This document shows positions 1 through 7,207 of a DNA stretch of 10,364 bases, in pieces. The stretch spans positions 1 to 10,364 of the forward strand of contig CASEHR010000070.1 in NCBI GenBank assembly GCA_949287785.1, given 5' to 3'. Position numbers and translations under genes: made by a program. Position 1 is the first letter of the stretch. Each line of letters begins with the position of its first letter. Origin of the DNA: an uncultured Bacillota bacterium (GTDB lineage Bacteria; Bacillota_I; Bacilli_A; Erysipelotrichales; Erysipelotrichaceae). The notes under the pieces are model-generated. The model was not told the DNA's origin. It saw nothing but the letters and a program-made list of their open reading frames with translations, and made no database searches.

Positions 1-449
1 TCAGCGCTGGCTTTGACCAGATAGTAATATAATACTGTGGCACTGTCAGGCTTTGTGCCATACTGATCGGCCAGATCTTCTAAAGTCAGATGCTTTAGAC
101 GCGGCGGAATATCCGAATATAATAAGTTGATTAAAAAAGAATTCTGCGCCTTTGACCGTACCATATAAGGGCATTCTCTCAGCTGATCATATAATACTTT
201 TTTATCGTAAATAAGTTCCGTTTTAAGACCTCTCATCTTCTGCGTACACTCATTAAGACCTTTACAATTGATACACTTTCGTTCGCTTGAACTGTACTCC
301 TCAAGCAGCGACAGACGTTCAATTTCCTCGATCTTCAGATCGTGATCACTTAAAAAACGCATGACGAATTCATCATTTTTCAGCTCTTCCTGCTTCTTTT
401 TAATATCAAATACCCTATCTTGCAATCCATCAATCAATAACTTATTCAC
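1..449 (-). CDS. dnaI: Primosomal helicase loader DnaI, N-terminal part (3' end cut by window edge)
   Basis: This is the start of a gene that runs off the low-coordinate edge; 149 codons are visible, beginning with GTG (MNKLLIDGLQDRVFDIKKKQ). Four cysteines (C59, C62, C68, C93) form a putative zinc site, with C59-x2-C62 as its core. This fits the N-terminal zinc-binding, helicase-interacting domain of DnaI. The later segment, residues about 93-149 (CPYMV, then a D-I-P-P-R stretch), resembles the linker that precedes the AAA+ ATPase domain, which lies outside the window. In Bacillota, DnaI loads the replicative helicase onto DNA during initiation and restart together with DnaB and DnaD. The GTG start is supported by an AAGGAG site 6 nt upstream and by an 8-bp overlap with the end of dnaB, so the two are probably translationally coupled. 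The dnaB neighbour strengthens the call. The ATPase motifs cannot be checked here. Confidence 0.9.
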   Translation of the reverse strand, partial: MNKLLIDGLQDRVFDIKKKQEELKNDEFVMRFLSDHDLKIEEIERLSLLEEYSSSERKCINCKGLNECTQKMRGLKTELIYDKKVLYDQLRECPYMVRSKAQNSFLINLLYSDIPPRLKHLTLEDLADQYGTKPDSATVLYYYLVKASA

Positions 450-1572
450 GACCGTCTCCTTGAATATATTTCTTATATCTGAGCATGTCCTCTTTACTCA
501 TGACAGGATTATTGGAATCATCATATACCGGAACGACATCTTCTTTATTGCCGCTTGAAACTTTGTTTACCAACGTGTGTTCTTTGATAGCGTTCTTTGC
601 TTTTTCGGCATTATCGATATCTTTATAATGCCATTCATTGGCAATTGAATAGACCATGCTCCGGTTGAGGTTGGAACCAAAGCGTCTGTACACATACTCC
701 AAAAGAACATTGATAACAGCATTTCTAAGACCATACTTATCATCAGACGCTAAATTTCTGATCATCATTTTATCATCAGCGGTCAGATTTTTAACATTGC
801 GAAGCTGTGCCAAAAAGACCATCGGTGATATTTCATATTCAAATCCCTGTTGATCACCTGTACCTTCGCCACGTAAACAATACCTTTCCAGCGTCTGATA
901 ATCGATATACACATCCGGACCATTTACGATCGAACGATTCAGATATTTACGCATATCGTCAATGCTGATATTGTACAATTCACCTAATTTTGCAATTCTG
1001 TTCAGGTCATTATAAGTTCGAAGTTCCTTTGGCCATAAAACGGTACTTGTCGTATCCATCAGTCTTTCGATTGGAAAGATATATTTCCGCTTGACAGCAT
1101 CGATCTTTTCATCGACGTCATAGCTTAAAGATCTTCCGACTCTTTTTTCACTGATATCACGATAGCCCTCTTTATTCGTTTCATCCTTATACAACTGTTC
1201 TTTCAAAAAAGCGAGCCGATCCCGGTTTTTGAATTGAGCATAGCTTGTCAGTACCTCATCAGCAAAAAAGGCTTCAGCATCTTTTGGTGCTATGACCTCG
1301 ATCATGTATTCACCGGGCTTGTGATATGTCCTTATCAGGTCATTTCTTTCAAGGTCATGCATGGCATCTTCCATTCGCGCTGCTTTGATACCGACGGTTT
1401 TTAGAAAATTATCAACCGTATAGTAGTGATCGTGTTTTAAACAGACAAAAGATAAGTACAGATCGACCGATGCGTATTCCAAAACCTCTTTGTAAAGCAA
1501 CAACAAAGATGTCAATCTATCTTTTGTGATCTCTTTTACACCAACGATCTTGATAATATCATTATTCAGCAT
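442..1572 (-). CDS. dnaB: Replication initiation and membrane attachment protein DnaB (DnaD/DnaB family)
   Basis: A 376-residue protein beginning MLNNDIIKIVG. Bacillota DnaB is a helicase co-loader acting with DnaD and DnaI at oriC and at stalled forks; it is not the E. coli DnaB helicase. The N-terminal half looks like winged-helix material (YYTVDNFLKTVGIKAARMED, then a D-L-E-R-N-D-L-I segment). The C-terminal part, about residues 290-335, carries a DnaD-like helical stretch (NVLLEYVYRRFGSNLNRSMV followed by YSIANEW). This resembles the conserved DDBH2 pattern YxxxIxxxW, with the I and W present and M at the first position. The tail after residue 340 is polar. An in-frame start at 1605 would add 11 residues but lie deeper in coaE. 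The ATG at 1572 is preferred because AAGGA precedes it by 6 nt. It overlaps coaE by 11 bp and dnaI by 8 bp. Family membership rests partly on the dnaI neighbour, since sequence identity in this family is low. Confidence 0.87.
   Translation of the reverse strand: MLNNDIIKIVGVKEITKDRLTSLLLLYKEVLEYASVDLYLSFVCLKHDHYYTVDNFLKTVGIKAARMEDAMHDLERNDLIRTYHKPGEYMIEVIAPKDAEAFFADEVLTSYAQFKNRDRLAFLKEQLYKDETNKEGYRDISEKRVGRSLSYDVDEKIDAVKRKYIFPIERLMDTTSTVLWPKELRTYNDLNRIAKLGELYNISIDDMRKYLNRSIVNGPDVYIDYQTLERYCLRGEGTGDQQGFEYEISPMVFLAQLRNVKNLTADDKMMIRNLASDDKYGLRNAVINVLLEYVYRRFGSNLNRSMVYSIANEWHYKDIDNAEKAKNAIKEHTLVNKVSSGNKEDVVPVYDDSNNPVMSKEDMLRYKKYIQGDGRE
456..461 (-). promoter_or_regulatory. Ribosome binding site that fixes the GTG start of dnaI
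   Basis: AAGGAG on the minus strand stands 6 nt before the GTG at 449-447, inside the last codons of dnaB. No ATG is placed as well near this point, so this site decides the non-ATG start. Confidence 0.75.
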
Positions 1573-2134
1573 TTCGGATCCTTTTAAACCACTTGTCGAC
1601 CTCATCCTTCAATCCGGCAAGATCACCATTATTATATATTACATCATCAGCCAAAGCTATTTTTGCTTTGATATCCATTTGGTTTGCGATCCTGGCGATC
1701 ACCTCTTTTTCGGTATATCCTTTTTTGATCAGACGTTCGATCATCTTATCCTCCTTTGAACAAACAACCAAGACTCGATCAAATAGATCTTGCCATCCTG
1801 CTTCGAAAAGGATCGGAACTTCAGCAATAAATAAATCGGTGCCCTCGCTCTGTTCCAGCATCATTTCTTTGATGAGCGGATGCATTATATTGTTCAGGAT
1901 TCTTAGCTTTTTCGTATCATTAAAGACGATCGAGGCAAGCCTTTTACGATCGATCACACCGCTTATAACGGCATCCGGAAATGCTTTGACGATCATATCG
2001 AAACATCTCGCATTTGCCTCTAACAGCTCATGTGCGCATTTATCGCAATCAAAGACCGTAATTCCCTCATCGCGGAGGATCTTCGCAACTGTTGATTTGC
2101 CACTGGCGATCGATCCTGTTATGGCGATTCTCAT
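1562..2134 (-). CDS. coaE: Dephospho-CoA kinase
   Basis: A 190-residue cytoplasmic P-loop kinase that phosphorylates the 3'-hydroxyl of the dephospho-CoA ribose with ATP, the last step of coenzyme A synthesis. The Walker A loop GSIASGKST is at residues 7-15. It is followed by the family-typical FDCDKCAHELL (substrate region), an HP pair near residue 84, the EVPILFEAGW block that precedes the lid, and a late ADDVIYNNG. Length is normal for the family. The frame is open further upstream (TTG at 2158, ATG at 2149), but I start at 2134. The protein then begins MRIAITGS as usual for CoaE, and the ATG overlaps the mutM stop in ATGA. No clear Shine-Dalgarno is visible before any of the three, so translation is probably coupled to mutM. 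It sits between mutM and dnaB. The nrdR gene often found between coaE and dnaB in Bacillota is absent. Confidence 0.95.
   Translation of the reverse strand: MRIAITGSIASGKSTVAKILRDEGITVFDCDKCAHELLEANARCFDMIVKAFPDAVISGVIDRKRLASIVFNDTKKLRILNNIMHPLIKEMMLEQSEGTDLFIAEVPILFEAGWQDLFDRVLVVCSKEDKMIERLIKKGYTEKEVIARIANQMDIKAKIALADDVIYNNGDLAGLKDEVDKWFKRIRNAE
1579..1585 (-). promoter_or_regulatory. Ribosome binding site that fixes the dnaB start
   Basis: AAAAGGA on the minus strand lies 6 nt before the ATG at 1572-1570, within the last codons of coaE. It supports the shorter dnaB reading over the in-frame start at 1605, for which I see no comparable site. Confidence 0.65.
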
Positions 2135-2943
2135 CGGAGTTTTTGACATACCGGGCAAAAATAGGTCCCCCTTCCTTGAACTTTGATCTTCTTGATCTCA
2201 CCGCCGCAAAGCGGACAGACCTTTTGCGTATGGACAGCCAATTCATTCTGAAAACGACCGGTCACACCGAGGGAAGAGGTGTATGATCTGATCGTCGTTC
2301 CTCCTTCATCTATTGCCTTGTTCAATATCTTTTTAGTATATATAATCAGTTTTTCGATATCTTCATCAAGCAGCTTTGATGCCTGCGTACGTGGATCAAT
2401 ACCTGTCTTAAACAGTATTTCATCGGCATATATATTGCCGATACCGGCGACAAAACTCTGTTCTAAAAGAACGGCTTTGATCGGCAGACGTTTACCGCTA
2501 AGATACCCTTTGCAATAGGTAAGATCAAATTCAGGATCAAAAGGTTCCGGTCCCAAGCCTCTGAAATCTTTGTAATCACCTCTTTTTACAAGTTCCATTC
2601 GGCCGAACTTGCGAGTATCGTGATAACGAAGCTCCCTTCCATCATCCAAGCTGAAGATCACATGCGTATGCTTATCAAAAGGTTCATCCTTCTTCTGTAC
2701 ATAGTATTTACCTTCCATTCGAAGATGGGAATAAAAAGCCGTATCTTCATCCAGTTCAAAAATAAGATACTTTCCCCTTCTTTTGATATCTTCTATCTTT
2801 TTTTCAACGACGCTCTTGAGGAATACTTCTCTGTCACCATTGATGATATTCGGATACAAGACCTTTATGTCCACGATCTTTCGGCCTTGGATCAGATTTA
2901 AAAGTGTCCTCCGGACAGTTTCAACTTCTGGCAGTTCCGGCAT
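2131..2943 (-). CDS. mutM: Formamidopyrimidine-DNA glycosylase (Fpg/MutM)
   Basis: A 270-residue base-excision repair enzyme that removes 8-oxoguanine and formamidopyrimidines from DNA and nicks the abasic site by beta,delta-elimination. The start MPELPEVETVRRTL holds the catalytic proline (P2 before Met removal) and the adjacent glutamate. RRGKYLIFEL carries the conserved lysine near residue 57. YHDTRKFGRM and AGIGNIYADEILF are family signatures, the latter in the helix-two-turn-helix region. The C-terminal zinc finger is complete: C243-x2-C246-x16-C263-x2-C266, with the QGRGTYF loop bearing the DNA-contacting arginine. The start overlaps the polA stop by one base (TAATG), with GAGG about 9 nt upstream; the stop overlaps the coaE start in ATGA. 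Pairing with polA fits repair synthesis after base removal. No defects are visible. Confidence 0.97.
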   Translation of the reverse strand: MPELPEVETVRRTLLNLIQGRKIVDIKVLYPNIINGDREVFLKSVVEKKIEDIKRRGKYLIFELDEDTAFYSHLRMEGKYYVQKKDEPFDKHTHVIFSLDDGRELRYHDTRKFGRMELVKRGDYKDFRGLGPEPFDPEFDLTYCKGYLSGKRLPIKAVLLEQSFVAGIGNIYADEILFKTGIDPRTQASKLLDEDIEKLIIYTKKILNKAIDEGGTTIRSYTSSLGVTGRFQNELAVHTQKVCPLCGGEIKKIKVQGRGTYFCPVCQKLR

Positions 2944-5516
2944 TATTTCGCCTCGTACCAGGAATGACCATAGCTCATTGAAACTTCGAGCTTTACATTG
3001 AGATCCATTGCTTTGACCATGCCGTCGTGGACGATCTTTTGCATGATCTCGAGCTCATCTTCAGGTACATCAAAAATGAGTTCGTCATGGATCTGTAATA
3101 CCATTTTGGAATTCAAACCTTTTTCTTTGATGGTCCTTGCGATATTGACCATTGCCACCTTGATCAGATCGGCGGCTGAACCTTGGACTTTGGAGTTCAT
3201 TGCTGCCCGCTTTGCAAACTCCTTCAGACGATGATCCTTTGATCTTATCTCCGGAATATAACGGCGCCGGCCTAAAATCGTCGTAACATATCCATTATCT
3301 TCACACTCTTTTATGGCCATATCCAAAAAGGATTTAATGTTAGGATAGGTAGTAAAATAGTCGCTTATAAAGTCTCTGGCTTCCATCACCGATACTCCGG
3401 CTTGTTTCGCAAGACCAAAATCACTTATACCATATATAACGCCGAAATTGATCGCTTTAGCTTTACGTCGATGCAGACTGTCAACTTCATCAAGTTCAAG
3501 GGAGAAGATGTCCATCGCAGTTTTGGTGTGAATATCGATATCATTATTAAAGGCGTGTTTCATCTTGCCTTCATCGGCCAGCGAAGACAGAACACGAAGT
3601 TCGATCTGCGAGTAATCACTTGAAAGCAAATAATGACCATCTGAACCTTTAAATGCTTTACGGATCATCTTGCCATCCTCATCGCGAATGGCTATGTTTT
3701 GTAAATTGGGTTCCGATGAAGAGAGTCGACCGGTCTGGGTCATGGTCTGGGAGAAGATCGTATGGATCTTTTTGTCTTGACTGATGTATTTGCTCAGACC
3801 TTCAACATAAGTTGTATAGAGCTTATTGTCTTTGCGGTATTCCATGATCTGCTTAATGACCGGGTGATATAGTTCAAGTTTTTCCAATTCTTCGACATTT
3901 GTCGAACGTTTTTTATTAGCCGGTAGTCCCAGTTCATCAAAAAGGACAGAAGCTAATTGAACAGGTGAATTGATGTTGAAATCATGACCGACTGTATTAT
4001 AGATCGCTTGTGTTTTACTGTCGATTCTGACTTTAAGTTCAGCACCGATATCATCCAAGACCTTTTGGTCACAAGTGATCCCTTCTTCCTCCATCTCATA
4101 TAAAACATCGACAAGCGGCAACTCAACATCGGTGTAAAGTGCATATAGACCATCTCTTGATAACCCTGTTTTCAGATCATCGAACAAGTCGGATAATACT
4201 CCAGCGATCATGCCGGCTCTTTTAGTCTGAGCAATTGAATCGATTGCCTTTGGTTTTTTAGGTGTTCCGTAAATATCGGAAAGAGGGGTTACGCTCATGC
4301 CTTTTGAGGCAAAGATACTTTCTAATGAATCATTCAGATTGCTGCACAAAAAAGCCATTAGACAAATATCATCATTTTTATTGCCTAAAGTCAGTCCATT
4401 GCTTTTAAAGACATGTCTTACAAATTTGAGATCAAAGAAGATCTTGTGTTTATCCGAAGCCAGATAGCCTAAAGCATCACCATCATTCAAGAGGTCTTCA
4501 TAAGGGATATATTCGATCTTACCCTTTTTAGCAAACGCCATACCGTAGATCTTTGCTCCATAATACTTAAACCCATCTGTATCGATAAAGATAAGTGTGC
4601 CATCATCAAGCAATTCTCCGCTGATCTTTGAAGTTCTTATTGCTTTAACTTCATCACTTCCATCAACATCGACCTTTTTAATCAAAGACCTCATCTCATA
4701 TTTGCGATAAAAATCATTGACACCATTATCATCCAGACTGAGCTTTAGATCCGATAATTCGATATCGATATCGACATCGGTCCTGATCGTCGCTAACTTC
4801 TTAGATAATAAAGCTGTATCTTTATTGGCGATCAGTTTCTTTTGGAGACGTTTGTCGACCTTGGCGATGTTCTCATAGATTCCCTCAATACTATCAAACT
4901 CATTCAAAAGTTCGCTCGCACCGACGATGCCTATACCTTTTACACCTGGGATATTGTCACTTTTATCACCCATAATGCCCTTAAGATCGGCGATCTGATC
5001 GGGTCTTACCGGCCAGATCTCTTTAAGATTCCGATCGTCGATTATATCGATATCGCTAAGACCACGCCGCATAAAATACACATGTGTCGAAGAATCCAAA
5101 AGTTGCAGAATATCCTTATCACTGGTCAATATACATATATCTACCGACGGATACTTCTTGGATATCGTCCCGATGATATCATCGCCTTCAACATCATCAT
5201 ATTCCAAATACGGCACATGATATGCAGTCAAAAATTCACGTACCAGTTTAAACTGCGGCACTAATTCAACAGGAGCCGGACTTCGATTAGCTTTGTAGTT
5301 GGCATCAAGATCATGACGAAAGTTGTGTTTACCCTTGTCAAATGCTACGACACAATACTCCGGGTGGATCATCGACAAGGCTTTATTGAACATATTGGCA
5401 AACGCAAAGACGGCGTTTGTATAAACGCCATCAGTGGTCTTCATCATATTGCGATTGTAAGTTGCATAGTAACCTCTGAACAGTACAGAATTACCATCTA
5501 TCAATAACATTTTCAT
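2943..5516 (-). CDS. polA: DNA polymerase I, probably without proofreading
   Basis: An 857-residue family A polymerase for gap filling, repair and RNA primer removal. The N-terminal 5'-3' nuclease, about residues 1-290, starts KMLLIDGNSVLFRGYYAT and contains VAFDKGKHNFR, VEGDDIIG, TSDKDILQLL and GDKSDNIPGVKGIG, so its metal-binding acids look intact. A 3'-5' exonuclease-like domain spans about 300-465. It keeps a DTD near residue 311 but has FDLKFV near 365, where E. coli has the catalytic aspartate of NLKYD, and I see no counterpart of the third exonuclease motif. It is therefore probably inactive, as in Bacillus-type Pol I. The polymerase domain has motif A SSDYSQIELR (about 634), motif B RRKAKAINFGVIYG (about 687) and motif C QIHDELIFD (about 812), and ends in a usual SWYEAK. 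GAGGAA stands about 7 nt before the ATG. The start lies 3 bp after the lipoprotein gene stop; the end overlaps mutM by one base. Confidence 0.98.
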   Translation of the reverse strand: MKMLLIDGNSVLFRGYYATYNRNMMKTTDGVYTNAVFAFANMFNKALSMIHPEYCVVAFDKGKHNFRHDLDANYKANRSPAPVELVPQFKLVREFLTAYHVPYLEYDDVEGDDIIGTISKKYPSVDICILTSDKDILQLLDSSTHVYFMRRGLSDIDIIDDRNLKEIWPVRPDQIADLKGIMGDKSDNIPGVKGIGIVGASELLNEFDSIEGIYENIAKVDKRLQKKLIANKDTALLSKKLATIRTDVDIDIELSDLKLSLDDNGVNDFYRKYEMRSLIKKVDVDGSDEVKAIRTSKISGELLDDGTLIFIDTDGFKYYGAKIYGMAFAKKGKIEYIPYEDLLNDGDALGYLASDKHKIFFDLKFVRHVFKSNGLTLGNKNDDICLMAFLCSNLNDSLESIFASKGMSVTPLSDIYGTPKKPKAIDSIAQTKRAGMIAGVLSDLFDDLKTGLSRDGLYALYTDVELPLVDVLYEMEEEGITCDQKVLDDIGAELKVRIDSKTQAIYNTVGHDFNINSPVQLASVLFDELGLPANKKRSTNVEELEKLELYHPVIKQIMEYRKDNKLYTTYVEGLSKYISQDKKIHTIFSQTMTQTGRLSSSEPNLQNIAIRDEDGKMIRKAFKGSDGHYLLSSDYSQIELRVLSSLADEGKMKHAFNNDIDIHTKTAMDIFSLELDEVDSLHRRKAKAINFGVIYGISDFGLAKQAGVSVMEARDFISDYFTTYPNIKSFLDMAIKECEDNGYVTTILGRRRYIPEIRSKDHRLKEFAKRAAMNSKVQGSAADLIKVAMVNIARTIKEKGLNSKMVLQIHDELIFDVPEDELEIMQKIVHDGMVKAMDLNVKLEVSMSYGHSWYEAK

Positions 5517-5519
5517 AAT

Positions 5520-6545
5520 TTATTCCTCTATAAGCTCTTCTACACTGCCGTTAACCTGTTGAGTCATCAGCACATCTGTCGTCAAATTCTCTAAAACATT
5601 CAGATTTTCGTACATGATCGACAAATAATCTTTGTTAGCAGCGATCTGTGATGGAGTAAGACTGCTCAGATTGCTGATATTGACGCGCGTTAGTCCAAGC
5701 TCTGTCTCTAACTCGTTGAATAAAGCTATCATTTCGTCGGTCATATTCGGTTCATAGGCGATGTATTGAACGTTATCGGCTATGATACGTTCTTTGATGA
5801 GCTGCAACTGCTGATCTGTTGGCAATGTCCCGTATTTGGACATGCAGACCGGATAGATCTGAAAACCGTACGCCTTCTGCCAGTTGCCTAAATTAGGTGT
5901 CATCGTGACGAATTTGATCGTCTGATTATTATCCTTGAGCCTTTGTGCCAATTCCTGATATGACGCATCAAGCCGGATGAGATCCTCTTTCAAAGCCTCG
6001 TAATTGGCACTGAACTCGTTCGCTCTTTCAACATAATTAGCAGCAAAAATATTGTAGATACGCTCAGCCATCGAAAGCATCCCGATCGGATCGGTCCATA
6101 ATGCCAGATCATTTTCATTAGTATCGATAGTGGAAAAACAATCACCATTGTAATAAGGGGATTCAATATAGCTTTCATTACCATCAACATAAACCAAAGT
6201 ATACCTTTGAAATTTGTAGATAGCATTCAACTCACTGAGATCGACAACTTTCACGCCGCTCTGCTCGATCTCATCACCATATAATTCCAAATAAGGTTCA
6301 AGTGCTCCGATGTGGAAAAAATACATCGAATGGTCAAGAAGATCTTTATAATCTTCGACGATATTGCTGACCTGGACCAACTCATTTTCCTGGATCGAGT
6401 AACTATCAAGAGAATCACCGACAATACGGCTGATGAGATAGCCTACCGGATAGACCGAATAAGTAATACAAGTACGGTCACTTGAACAACCGCTTACCGG
6501 GATGAGCAAGAGTATCGATAAACACAAAGACAACAATTTCTTCAT
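5520..6545 (-). CDS. Divergent ZnuA/TroA-like substrate-binding lipoprotein lacking canonical metal ligands
   Basis: A 341-residue predicted lipoprotein. KK plus a hydrophobic stretch leads to the lipobox VSGC, with C20 as the lipidated residue, so it should be anchored on the outer face of the membrane. The fold signatures of cluster A-I (zinc/manganese) ABC binding proteins are recognisable. YPVGYLISRIVGD (32-44) matches the usual first strand and helix, FFHIGALEPYLE (76-87) matches the common YNGxGLExW block, and LWTDP (149-153) matches the end of PHxWLDP. However, the histidine of the usual PHxYEP segment is absent, ALW replaces HxW, and TMTPNLGNW (214-222) replaces the third His segment. 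NISNL (289-293) stands where an Asp is expected. Metal binding is therefore doubtful, and another ligand or a structural role is possible. No transporter ATPase or permease gene is in the window. It overlaps trmB in ATGA, with no visible Shine-Dalgarno, and is followed by polA after 3 bp. Family call moderate; substrate unknown. Confidence 0.72.
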   Translation of the reverse strand: MKKLLSLCLSILLLIPVSGCSSDRTCITYSVYPVGYLISRIVGDSLDSYSIQENELVQVSNIVEDYKDLLDHSMYFFHIGALEPYLELYGDEIEQSGVKVVDLSELNAIYKFQRYTLVYVDGNESYIESPYYNGDCFSTIDTNENDLALWTDPIGMLSMAERIYNIFAANYVERANEFSANYEALKEDLIRLDASYQELAQRLKDNNQTIKFVTMTPNLGNWQKAYGFQIYPVCMSKYGTLPTDQQLQLIKERIIADNVQYIAYEPNMTDEMIALFNELETELGLTRVNISNLSSLTPSQIAANKDYLSIMYENLNVLENLTTDVLMTQQVNGSVEELIEE

Positions 6546-7174
6546 GACTGTATTATACTACTGTTAGACTTTTTTAAAACAGCATAATATATCGGCTGAC
6601 CGTTGCTGACGAACTTCTTTTCATAAGCAGTCAGGATATCATCATTAGGAATCCGGTGACGATCAGTCGAAAAATCGACCAGCCTGTAACCATGTTCAGA
6701 GAAACTCATGATCGAAAAATCGAAAAAAGCACTGTTATCTGTCTTGAAAAAAATCTCACCGTCATCCTTTAACACATGATCGTAAATATCTAAAAAAGTC
6801 TTGTAGGTCATCCGTCTTTTTGCATGCCCTTTCTTAGGCCATGGATCACTGAATTGCAAGTAGATCCGATCAACGACCTTGTCAAAGTACTTCAGAAGTT
6901 CTTTCACATCATCATGGATGACATAGACATTGGTAAGACCGGCTTCCTTAAACTTCATGATCGACCTTGCAACGCAGACCTCTTCTTTTTCATAACCGAT
7001 ATAGAGGATGTCACGATTGATCTGCGCACTTTCACAGATAAAATCGCCCATACCCATACCGAGTTCGAGATAGACCTTTTTATATTCTCCTGTTTCAGGA
7101 AGCTCATTTCTGATCAGATAATGACCTTCTTGGTCAAGATAAGGAGCTACCCACTTCTTCTTTCTTATACGCAT
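6542..7174 (-). CDS. trmB: tRNA (guanine-N7-)-methyltransferase TrmB
   Basis: A 210-residue SAM-dependent enzyme that forms 7-methylguanosine at position 46 in the variable loop of tRNAs. The basic N-terminus (MRIRKKKWVAPYL) is typical. LELGMGMGDF, about residues 36-45, is the SAM-binding glycine loop. IGYEKEEVCVARSI carries the acidic residue that follows the second strand. FSDPWPKKGHAKRR, about 108-121, is the hallmark substrate and catalytic motif. FKTDNSAFFDFS and TAYEKKF near the C-terminus complete the family pattern. Length is normal. The start is 21 nt after the pnp stop, with only a weak AAAG nearby as a possible ribosome site, directly after a hairpin that encloses the pnp stop codon. 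The stop overlaps the next start in ATGA. It is the first gene of the overlapping chain that runs to dnaI. Confidence 0.96.
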   Translation of the reverse strand: MRIRKKKWVAPYLDQEGHYLIRNELPETGEYKKVYLELGMGMGDFICESAQINRDILYIGYEKEEVCVARSIMKFKEAGLTNVYVIHDDVKELLKYFDKVVDRIYLQFSDPWPKKGHAKRRMTYKTFLDIYDHVLKDDGEIFFKTDNSAFFDFSIMSFSEHGYRLVDFSTDRHRIPNDDILTAYEKKFVSNGQPIYYAVLKKSNSSIIQS

Positions 7175-7180
7175 AATCTT

Positions 7181-7207
7181 TAAATAAAAGGATGATTACT
7201 CATCCTT
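7181..7207 (-). terminator. Hairpin with T-rich tail around the pnp stop codon; weak terminator or attenuator
   Basis: On the minus strand AAGGATGA, loop GTAA, TCATCCTT form a perfect 8-bp inverted repeat (7188-7207), followed by TTATTTA. The TAA in the loop is the pnp stop codon. Only three of eight pairs are G-C and the T run is broken by an A, so termination would be partial. It lies immediately before trmB, whose start has no strong ribosome site. It could lower expression of the trmB-dnaI chain relative to pnp, or protect the 3' end of a processed pnp transcript. No independent promoter for trmB is obvious. Confidence 0.5.

Noticed and set aside
1562..1605. The longer dnaB reading from 1605 (11 extra residues)
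   Set aside because: It would lie deeper in coaE without a ribosome site, whereas the ATG at 1572 has AAGGA at 6 nt.
2135..2158. Longer coaE readings from TTG 2158 or ATG 2149
   Set aside because: Neither has a visible ribosome site. The ATG at 2134 overlaps the mutM stop in ATGA and gives the usual CoaE N-terminus.
1593..2186. A 197-codon open frame on the plus strand opposite coaE
   Set aside because: It mirrors coaE exactly, its translation is Ser/Ile-rich without domain motifs, and coaE on the other strand has clear P-loop and family signatures.
4755..4780. A short GATATC-like tandem repeat in polA
   Set aside because: It is explained by alternating Asp and Ile codons in a VDIDIELSDL segment and is too short to be a repeat element.
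4842..5264. A 140-codon plus-strand open frame within polA
   Set aside because: It lies opposite the intact 5'-nuclease domain of polA, and its translation shows no recognisable motif.
6552..6557. A perfect TATAAT just before the lipoprotein gene, as a promoter for the lipoprotein-polA part of the chain
   Set aside because: No -35 with reasonable match is found at 16-18 nt, the predicted start would fall at or inside the ATG, and the site lies in trmB codons. It remains only a weak possibility.
6824..7183. A plus-strand open frame opposite trmB
   Set aside because: It is antisense to conserved TrmB motifs, with no sign of an independent gene.
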